Assembly: GCA_022704645.1 (NCBI GenBank)
Contig: JAKJGA010000030.1
Span: 1 to 14,850 of the forward strand
Direction of reading: 5' to 3'
DNA from: Spirochaetota bacterium
Lineage (GTDB): Bacteria > Spirochaetota > UBA4802 > JAFGJZ01
DNA: 14,850 nt
Part shown: positions 1-4,688 of the stretch, one piece after another
Layout: every line of letters starts with the position of its first letter
Position numbering within the stretch: the first letter of the stretch is position 1
Notes under the pieces: generated by a model
Told to the model about the DNA's origin: nothing
Seen by the model: only the letters and a program-made list of their open reading frames with translations
The model's database searches: none
Program-made: the position numbers and the translations under genes

Positions 1-40
1 TTTTAAACTTTTCTTCTGCAGTGTAATTCTTCTTTGACAT
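1..40 (-). CDS. IS3-type transposase OrfA, N-terminal fragment (cut by window edge)
   Basis: Only 13 codons are visible. They read MSKKNYTAEEKFK, the usual opening of IS3/IS911 OrfA proteins, just ahead of their helix-turn-helix. OrfA binds the IS ends and in IS3 elements is normally fused to the OrfB integrase by programmed frameshifting. The start is supported by an AGGAG site with 5 nt spacing (positions 50-46). The rest of the gene is outside the window, so intactness cannot be judged. Confidence 0.55.
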   Translation of the reverse strand, partial: MSKKNYTAEEKFK

Positions 41-132
41 AAAAACTCCTTTAATTATTATATTCTACAGGAAGTTTTTGTCTCTTATTTTTTAACTCAT
101 TTTGTTCAATTTTTTAAAAGCGGGACACTTCA
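1..132 (-). mobile_element. End of an IS3-family-like insertion sequence (partial)
   Basis: The first 132 bases look like the left end of an insertion sequence that continues outside the window. Reading on the minus strand, the outer end begins TGAAGTGTCCCGC (from about 132 down). This has the 5'-TG terminal dinucleotide and the TGTCCC-type tip I associate with IS3-group elements. It is followed by an AT-rich leader of about 80 bases and then the start of a transposase OrfA gene at position 40. The exact tip could also be 134 or 136, because the sequence continues CACACA. The other end and any target duplication lie outside, so the family rests on the OrfA N-terminus and the tip only. Confidence 0.55.
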
Positions 133-371
133 CACATAAATAAAAAATAAGGAAGACCCTCCGGTATATCTCTGCCATATGTTTTTGAACTGTAAAAAAA
201 ACACACCAATAGAATGATTGTGATAATACTTTTGGACTTTGATCGCACAATATCTCCTTCTTTACTGGATAAAATTTTAGGGAATATGCTTAAGATCCTG
301 TCATATTAAATCAAAAGCTATAACTGATTAATACTCAGACATTACTTCATATGGGGAACACTGCTGACTCT
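133..371. other. Gene-poor spacer between the IS end and the first resident gene
   Basis: This is AT-rich sequence with no convincing gene. A 31-codon ATG reading frame at 214-309 (+) has no ribosome binding site and no family resemblance I can name. No repeat, strong hairpin or tRNA is seen. It may be remnant DNA next to the IS insertion. Confidence 0.4.
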
Positions 372-863
372 TCATTCTAAGAAATATTTTATCAAAATAC
401 CGTATTCTCTTTCACCTTTTCTCTTCAGCATCACCCGTCCATAAGGTTCAACAAACAGCCCGCTATCAAAAAGAGGAAGCGGAATACCCAGAAACAGGTG
501 TGCTCCTTTTCCACTATCATACTTTTTCAGGGGGTAACTGTATCCGACCCCGGCATTAATAAAATAATACCCGCCGATCTCACCGTAACAAATAACCGGA
601 AAATTGTCTTTTGAGGATATAACCTGTTTCAACCCGAAGGATGTCCAGGGAACCGGCATCTTGGGCCAGCTCAGTGCGGGAAGAGAAGTTGATTCATATC
701 CCCTTATATCGGCCCAAACCGCAGTACAATCAAAAGTCCAGACAGGATGATACTCGCGGGCTTTTCCAGTTGCACCGAGCGACGGTCCGAAAGTATAAAT
801 ATTACCCGCATGCAATGCTGAACATATTATAATGATAAACATTGATAGGATAAAAATACGCAT
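372..863 (-). CDS. Small exported protein, possibly an outer-membrane beta-barrel
   Basis: About 163 residues. I place the start at 863 rather than at an upstream ATG (911), because 863 has a good ribosome binding site (GGAGAGG, 7 nt spacing). It also gives a proper signal peptide: a basic start, the hydrophobic stretch IFILSMFIIIICSA, and a likely cut after LHA (about residue 19). The mature part alternates polar and hydrophobic residues, is rich in Gly, Tyr and Phe, and ends YGILIKYFLE. That pattern resembles a short barrel or lipocalin-like envelope protein, but I recognise no family. It is divergent from the esterase at 1127, with a shared upstream region of about 260 bases. Function unknown. 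Confidence 0.6.
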   Translation of the reverse strand: MRIFILSMFIIIICSALHAGNIYTFGPSLGATGKAREYHPVWTFDCTAVWADIRGYESTSLPALSWPKMPVPWTSFGLKQVISSKDNFPVICYGEIGGYYFINAGVGYSYPLKKYDSGKGAHLFLGIPLPLFDSGLFVEPYGRVMLKRKGEREYGILIKYFLE

Positions 864-1126
864 ATCAGTTCCTCTCCGCGAAAGAAAGTATCTAATTATT
901 ATACTTCTCATCAGGCGGTTGAATCTCCTTTTATCAAATGATTCCTCTTCTGAACGGTCTGAACTGCTCTAAATTAAAGCGTCTTTACTTTGGCAAGTCA
1001 ATTGTTTTAACGGATGAAAGTGTTGCAATAATACATGACTGGCGTGCGTTATCCGAATAATGATTGCAATTATGCGGCACTTAGAGCAAAAATTTAAAGT
1101 GTAATTTTTAACCGAGGATTTAATAA
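864..1126. other. Divergent intergenic region
   Basis: This holds the control regions for the exported protein (leftward) and the esterase (rightward). Notable are two similar TTGCAAT-containing blocks at about 1023-1034 and 1063-1075. The second lies inside a 22-base sequence shared with the leader of the diguanylate cyclase gene. A 7-bp inverted repeat (966-972 with 1081-1087) spans about 120 bases. The esterase ribosome binding site GAGGA is at 1114-1118. Confidence 0.4.
1055..1076 (+). promoter_or_regulatory. Shared upstream motif, copy 1
   Basis: The bases GAATAATGATTGCA at 1055-1068 recur exactly at 4612-4625. In both places TTATGCG follows within 0-3 bases of the expected position. 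The motif ends about 50 bases before the esterase ATG; the other copy ends about 54 bases before the cyclase ATG. Sharing of sequence and spacing suggests a common regulator or promoter element. This is inference: one 14-base match in 15 kb of AT-rich DNA is possible by chance. Confidence 0.35.
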
Positions 1127-2098
1127 ATGTGTTTTGAAAAAATTATAACGTTCAATTTACTCTTAGCTCTTTTATGTGGTACGGTTTTAGTTCCAGCAGG
1201 TTGCGGCTCCTCAGACTTGCCTGATCACCGCGTCGAACTGAGTCAAACCCTGCAAACACTGGCAGCCGAGTCTGACGATCCATTTATGAAGCTCCATTTT
1301 AATTCGATTATTAAAGTTATCGACGCTGGCGATGAAGGAAAACTCAATGACACGTTAAACATCAATGCTCTCTGGAGCGCATTCGCAGATGAGGCTAACA
1401 GCAATAGCGTCAGGCGTCGGGACAGTTACCTCAATCGATCATATCCCCTCATTATAGCCTGGGTCTCACCTACTGATGGTCAGGTCTCTTTCTCTTGGTT
1501 GCTGCTTCCCGCGCAATGGGATCCACAAAAGGAATATCCTCTCTATGTAAGTCTACATGGGTTCTGGGATGTGGCGGAGGAACGGTTATCCTATTTGAGC
1601 TATCCTTTTCAGGGTCAGCAAAACAGTTTCGCTTTTGAAGATGGCTACAATATTTCACCCTGGGGACGCGGTAATCAATGGTACCGTGGAATCTCAGAGA
1701 CTGATATCCGAGAATGCATCGAGAAAATCAAAAGCCTGGTGCATATTGACGAAAGCCGCCAATATCTAACCGGTCATTCCATGGGAGGGTTTGGTGCGTG
1801 GCACATTGCCCTTGGTTCACCAAATACTTGGGCGGCTTTAGGAATCCACGCCGGTGGATTTTTATATGATAAAAGTGAACTCAATGCGTCTGCGGCTAAT
1901 ACATTACGCAATTTGCCAACATATTTTGTAGTGGGAACCTCCGATTCTTTATACAAGATTAATAAAACCGCATATCAGCTGCTCGTTGATGCCAATAACT
2001 CCCACTTATCATTCGTCTCTTTTTCCGGCGGTCACGAATACCGTCAACAAGACGTCGAGAAAATGTATCTGTGGATGAAATATTTTGACCGTGACTGA
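1127..2098 (+). CDS. Lipoprotein alpha/beta-hydrolase (esterase or prolyl-oligopeptidase-like)
   Basis: 323 residues. An N-terminal lipoprotein signal ends at a candidate lipobox PAGC (Cys26), so the enzyme is probably anchored in the envelope. The hydrolase core is clear: a strand/oxyanion segment with HGFW, the nucleophile elbow GHSMGG (Ser218), a likely acid in GTSD (Asp273) and the catalytic His in GGHEY (His303). This order fits the esterase/PHB-depolymerase/prolyl-oligopeptidase group, which cleaves ester or peptide bonds; the substrate cannot be read. The ATG has a GAGGA site 8 nt upstream. Sampled stretches are about 48-52% GC, against about 37% in a sampled stretch of the neighbouring exporter gene. 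Codons such as CGC and CTG are commoner, which hints at horizontal origin. No partner gene is adjacent. Confidence 0.8.
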   Translation: MCFEKIITFNLLLALLCGTVLVPAGCGSSDLPDHRVELSQTLQTLAAESDDPFMKLHFNSIIKVIDAGDEGKLNDTLNINALWSAFADEANSNSVRRRDSYLNRSYPLIIAWVSPTDGQVSFSWLLLPAQWDPQKEYPLYVSLHGFWDVAEERLSYLSYPFQGQQNSFAFEDGYNISPWGRGNQWYRGISETDIRECIEKIKSLVHIDESRQYLTGHSMGGFGAWHIALGSPNTWAALGIHAGGFLYDKSELNASAANTLRNLPTYFVVGTSDSLYKINKTAYQLLVDANNSHLSFVSFSGGHEYRQQDVEKMYLWMKYFDRD

Positions 2099-2407
2099 TA
2101 CCAGATTAAGTGGAAAACAAAACCCACAAAGACAGAGAACCTATCGTTCTTTTTTAAATTTTCTGGGCTTCCCGATTTTTCGATTTTAATCAATGCATTT
2201 CCTGGCGGGATAGGATAAACTTAGTTTATAATTGATGATACCAACATCGATAGAATAAGCACATATCAACAAAAAACAATATGAAGTTGAAACACTTTCG
2301 TCCTTCTCATAATTCCCATTATTATCTTGCCGCTTTTCTTATTTGAAGAAAATTTGTTATAAGCATTAATCAATTGAAAAATAATATGTTTTTCTTAAAA
2401 TTGCCCT
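2099..2407. other. Intergenic region between esterase and ABC exporter
   Basis: 309 bases with no gene I can support. The left part holds a possible terminator (separate entry). The remainder is AT-rich. A TAATAT at 2382-2387 could be a -10 box for the exporter, but I see no matching -35 element. No ribosome binding site precedes the exporter ATG. Confidence 0.4.
2136..2157 (+). terminator. Possible weak intrinsic terminator after the esterase
   Basis: AGAAC (2136-2140) pairs with GTTCT (2146-2150) around a 5-base loop. A run of T follows directly (2150-2155). The stem is only 5 bp, so this is a weak candidate, placed 37 bases after the esterase stop. Confidence 0.35.
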
Positions 2408-3115
2408 ATGAACAAAGCCATAGATATCAGCGCCTTGTATAAACGTTATTCTTCCTCGGATAAGTATGCCGTAGAAAACGTATCTTTTTCTGCACAATAC
2501 GGACAGGCTCTTGCATTGATTGGAGCCAATGGATCCGGAAAGACGACGCTCATACGTCTTATTTCAGGAATTATCCGTGCTGATTCCGGAAATATTGAAG
2601 TTGCAGGCCAGAATGTTGTGCACGAAACCGCATTCAAAAGAAAAATAGGAGTTCTCCTTTCGTCGGAAAATTCACTTTACGAAAGACTCAGCGCTTATGA
2701 AAACGCACTTTATTTTTCAAGAATATTCGGTGTGGAAAGAAAACAATTTGATCTGCGCGCTAAAATATTTTCTGAAATGTTTCAAATGAACGATTTTATA
2801 AAAAAAAGATCAGCCGGTTATTCCAAGGGAATGAAGCAGAAATCGCTTCTTCTACGATCGATTATTCACAATCCGGAAATAGTTCTTCTTGATGAGCCGT
2901 CCGGCGGTTTGGACATTCATTCTTCCATTGCTCTCCGGAAATTTATAAAGCAGTGCGTTTCCGAAAATAAAGCGGTTATTTTTTCTTCTCATGACATGGA
3001 TGAAATCAAATCCTGTGCGGACAGAATTCTTTTCTTAAAAAATGGAAAGACCGAATATTTCGGAAGCTCTTCGCGGTTTTTCAGAACATATAAAAAAATA
3101 ACGGATCTGCGGTGA
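2408..3115 (+). CDS. ABC transporter ATP-binding protein (NatA/CcmA-type)
   Basis: 235 residues, full length for a stand-alone ABC-2 ATPase. Walker A is GANGSGKTT (39-47). The signature helix is a variant, YSKGMKQ (138-144), as is usual in drug, sodium and polysaccharide exporters of the NatA group. Walker B IVLLDEP has Asp162 and Glu163, the D-loop is GGLD, and the switch His is His195. It should power the permease encoded immediately downstream, whose GTG start overlaps its stop (GTGA), implying translational coupling. An in-frame TAA at 2396 fixes the ATG. No Shine-Dalgarno is visible, so initiation may be weak or the transcript nearly leaderless. The cargo cannot be inferred; sodium, drug or peptide export are all possible. 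Confidence 0.9.
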   Translation: MNKAIDISALYKRYSSSDKYAVENVSFSAQYGQALALIGANGSGKTTLIRLISGIIRADSGNIEVAGQNVVHETAFKRKIGVLLSSENSLYERLSAYENALYFSRIFGVERKQFDLRAKIFSEMFQMNDFIKKRSAGYSKGMKQKSLLLRSIIHNPEIVLLDEPSGGLDIHSSIALRKFIKQCVSENKAVIFSSHDMDEIKSCADRILFLKNGKTEYFGSSSRFFRTYKKITDLR

Positions 3116-4203
3116 CAGATGTGATTTTTACAATTTTTCGCAAAGAAATGCTGGATATTCTTCGTGACCGGAAAACGATTATGGCAGGAATAATTCTTCC
3201 TGTAATATTTCTGCCCCTTTCCTTTATCCTTATAGGAAATGACATAAGCGCTGATTCGGACTTATCCAATAAAATCAATATTTCTTTTTCTGTAAAAGCA
3301 GACTCTGCTAGAAAATTATTATCTAATAGAGAGAATTTTAATAATATTGAAGGCAATTTGGAAGAAAATCTTGTTTCCGGAAAAATCCATATTGCTTTAA
3401 CAAATGATCAAGAAGGCGATCTGATTCTAATTGATTCAAGAAGAACCGAATCGATTAAGGCTGCCGCCGTTATCGCGAAATATCTTGATGCGCTTTATTC
3501 GGACAATAATATAAAAGCTAAAAAACGAATCGGACAGAAATTCATGTTTGGGGGTGGTGCCGAGCGATCATTTCTTTCATTAATTTTCCCTGTTATCATT
3601 GCCGTATTTTGTGCGGTGGCTCCTCTTTCTGCAGCTTCGGATTTATTTGCCGGCGAGAAGGAGCGTTCGACAATTGAACCTCTTTTTGCTACTCCTGCAG
3701 GCAGATTTCAAATTTTAGCAGCTAAGTATTTTGCAGTTTCCTGCATTGGAATATTCCAGAGCTTTTCATTCATTCTTGGTCTTTTTCTTTCCTATGCACT
3801 CTCTCCAGAAATCTTTGGTAAAATTTTCCCTTATGGGACTTGTGATATTTTGTTGATAATTATCTCAATTATTATTCTCACCGCTCTTTTTGCTTCAGCG
3901 GAAGTTATCATTAGTTCGTATGCAAAATCTTCGAGAGAAGCTCAGACATTATCTATTCCTTTTTTGATGATTGTTTCCTTTTCTGCATATCATGTAATGT
4001 TTCTTGAGGTTCCGTTTGGAGCCGGGAATGAAATATTTATTCCTGTAATCGGAAACATATATGCCCTGAAATCTGTTTTAACCGGAATATATTCGTCAGC
4101 TGATATATTCTTATCTTTTTTCTTTAGCTGCTTGTATTCCGTTGTCTTTCTTTTCATAGCTTACATTATTTTCCGACGGGAAGATATGATTTTCAGAAGT
4201 TGA
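3112..4203 (+). CDS. ABC-2 type permease (NatB-like)
   Basis: 363 residues, starting at GTG within the 4-base overlap with the ATPase gene. The architecture is that of ABC2_membrane_3/NatB proteins. There is one N-terminal membrane helix (IILPVIFLPLSFILIG), then a large extracytoplasmic domain of about 120 residues, then about five helices from residue 155 on. The hallmark cytoplasmic segment GEKERSTIEPLFATP follows the second helix, as in NatB and YhaP-type exporters. It forms the membrane half of the exporter with the preceding ATPase. The stop is followed within 8 bases by a good promoter for two micropeptide genes, so the exporter transcript may also read into them. Substrate unknown. Confidence 0.87.
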   Translation: MTDVIFTIFRKEMLDILRDRKTIMAGIILPVIFLPLSFILIGNDISADSDLSNKINISFSVKADSARKLLSNRENFNNIEGNLEENLVSGKIHIALTNDQEGDLILIDSRRTESIKAAAVIAKYLDALYSDNNIKAKKRIGQKFMFGGGAERSFLSLIFPVIIAVFCAVAPLSAASDLFAGEKERSTIEPLFATPAGRFQILAAKYFAVSCIGIFQSFSFILGLFLSYALSPEIFGKIFPYGTCDILLIIISIIILTALFASAEVIISSYAKSSREAQTLSIPFLMIVSFSAYHVMFLEVPFGAGNEIFIPVIGNIYALKSVLTGIYSSADIFLSFFFSCLYSVVFLFIAYIIFRREDMIFRS

Positions 4204-4210
4204 AAAATAT

Positions 4211-4238
4211 TTGACAATAATCTGTACTCAATTATGCT
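4211..4238 (+). promoter_or_regulatory. Sigma-70-like promoter for the micropeptide pair
   Basis: A consensus -35 TTGACA (4211-4216) is followed after 16 bases by TATGCT (4233-4238). The predicted start near 4245 would give a very short leader before the AAGAGG ribosome site at 4249-4254. It begins 8 bases after the permease stop, so the micropeptides appear to have dedicated transcription. Confidence 0.6.
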
Positions 4239-4259
4239 TATTATAGTTAAGAGGCTGAT

Positions 4260-4322
4260 ATGGATGTTCTTGGTATCCTTTTAATTGTTTTACTTGTGGT
4301 CGTGATAGTAAAACTTATATAA
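4260..4322 (+). CDS. Hydrophobic micropeptide 1 (20 residues, single membrane helix)
   Basis: The peptide reads MDVLGILLIVLLVVVIVKLI. Nearly all residues are Leu, Ile or Val, with one Asp at the N-terminus and one Lys near the C-terminus, as expected for a lone inner-membrane helix. Translation is well supported: AAGAGG lies 5 nt before the ATG and a near-consensus promoter lies just upstream. A second gene 15 bases downstream encodes a near copy; in the shared 14-residue core, six codons differ only synonymously and two differ conservatively. That pattern means the protein is being conserved, not just the DNA. Size and composition resemble Ibs-type type I toxins. An accessory membrane peptide for the adjacent exporter (in the manner of AcrZ or KdpF) is the main alternative. 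No family is assigned. Confidence 0.78.
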   Translation: MDVLGILLIVLLVVVIVKLI

Positions 4323-4337
4323 ATCTTGGAGGAATTC

Positions 4338-4397
4338 ATGATTCTTTATCTTCTTCTCATTGTTTTAGTAGTAGTTGTTATCGTAAAGCTTGTTTAA
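4338..4397 (+). CDS. Hydrophobic micropeptide 2 (19 residues), paralogue of micropeptide 1
   Basis: The peptide reads MILYLLLIVLVVVVIVKLV. A strong GGAGG site (4328-4332) with 5 nt spacing drives the ATG. It aligns with micropeptide 1 over LLIVLxVVVIVKLx with 12 of 14 identities, ending with the same Lys-Leu-aliphatic tail, yet codon third positions have largely diverged. The pair sits in one short transcript, 15 bases apart. A perfect extended -10 box pointing the other way lies 12 bases after the stop, so an antisense RNA across both genes is possible. As with its twin, the role is not known; a membrane-acting toxin-like peptide or transporter accessory peptide are the leading ideas. Confidence 0.78.
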   Translation: MILYLLLIVLVVVVIVKLV

Positions 4398-4408
4398 TTT
4401 CTCCTTCT

Positions 4409-4417
4409 ATTATATCA
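4409..4417 (-). promoter_or_regulatory. Perfect extended -10 box antisense to the micropeptide genes
   Basis: On the minus strand the bases read TGATATAAT, an exact TGnTATAAT extended -10, which can work without a good -35. A TTTACA lies upstream, but 20 bases away, which is too far to rely on. Transcription would begin near 4402 and run leftward across both micropeptide genes, the arrangement of an antisense regulator in type I toxin-antitoxin loci. Chance occurrence in AT-rich DNA is possible. Confidence 0.45.
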
Positions 4418-4596
4418 GCTTATTTTACCTGTCTTGTAAAGGAATCTGCGATTATTGCTACGCTATAACAGATTAGATCCATTAGTATTTCATGGATAAT
4501 CATTAGGTTCGCAACATCTCTTTCAGATCCTTTTAATATCAATCATTGAAAAAATATAACGATGTGGCGAATTAACTGATTAGATAATTTAACTTA

Positions 4597-4612
4597 CAGC
4601 AAATATTTGCTG
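4597..4612. promoter_or_regulatory. 16-bp perfect palindrome, candidate operator
   Basis: CAGCAAATATTTGCTG is its own reverse complement. It lies about 77 bases before the cyclase ATG and has the size of a dimeric repressor site. The 11-base core GCAAATATTTG occurs again at 6971-6981, just after the cyclase gene. The bound protein is unknown. Confidence 0.45.
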
Positions 4613-4635
4613 AATAATGATTGCATATTTATGCG
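4612..4635 (+). promoter_or_regulatory. Shared upstream motif, copy 2
   Basis: GAATAATGATTGCA matches 1055-1068 exactly and is followed by TATTTATGCG, where copy 1 has ATTATGCG. It abuts the 16-bp palindrome and ends 54 bases before the cyclase start. Confidence 0.35.
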
Positions 4636-4643
4636 AAATGAGT

Positions 4644-4677
4644 CAGAATCTCCTGAGGAAAAAGGAGCGTCTGTTTT
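4644..4677 (+). terminator. Hairpin with T-run just before the cyclase gene (terminator or attenuator)
   Basis: CAGA and CTCCT on the left (4644-4654) pair with AGGAG and TCTG on the right (4663-4673), with a 2x2 internal mismatch and an 8-base loop. TTTT follows at 4674-4677. It could end the micropeptide transcript. The only AGGAG near the cyclase gene is locked in this stem, 21 bases before the ATG, so a role in controlling the cyclase is also possible. Confidence 0.45.
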
Positions 4678-4688
4678 AATCCGTCAAT

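Larger units (their letters stand above)
4398..4688. other. Leader region of the diguanylate cyclase gene, rich in inverted repeats
   Basis: 291 bases with no gene beyond the micropeptides. It contains, in order: the antisense -10 box; an 11-bp inverted repeat with one mismatch (4508-4518 with 4561-4571, 42 bases apart); a 16-bp perfect palindrome (4597-4612); the shared motif copy 2 (4612-4635), which itself includes GCATA-TT-TATGC (4623-4634); and a hairpin with T-run (4644-4677). This density suggests regulated expression of the downstream cyclase. Confidence 0.5.

Noticed and set aside
214..309. 31-codon ATG reading frame with an LLDFDRT segment
   Set aside because: No ribosome binding site, no recognisable family, and the segment alone is too short to claim a HAD-type remnant.
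966..1087. attC-like (integron) site: GCTCTAA and TTAGAGC inverted repeat around 108 bases upstream of the GC-rich esterase
   Set aside because: The arms lack the required AAC/GTT core bases, inner arms do not pair, and no matching site follows the esterase.
4443..4474. AATCTG/CAGATT stem as terminator for the micropeptide transcript
   Set aside because: Only 6 bp with a 20-base loop and no T-run; the 4644-4677 hairpin is a better candidate.
4612..4639. Xer/dif-like site: TTATGCGAAAT resembles a XerD arm (TTATGTTAAAT) with a 6-base centre
   Set aside because: The left arm does not match XerC sites, and the related copy at 1055-1076 has a 4-base centre, so a dif site is not supported.
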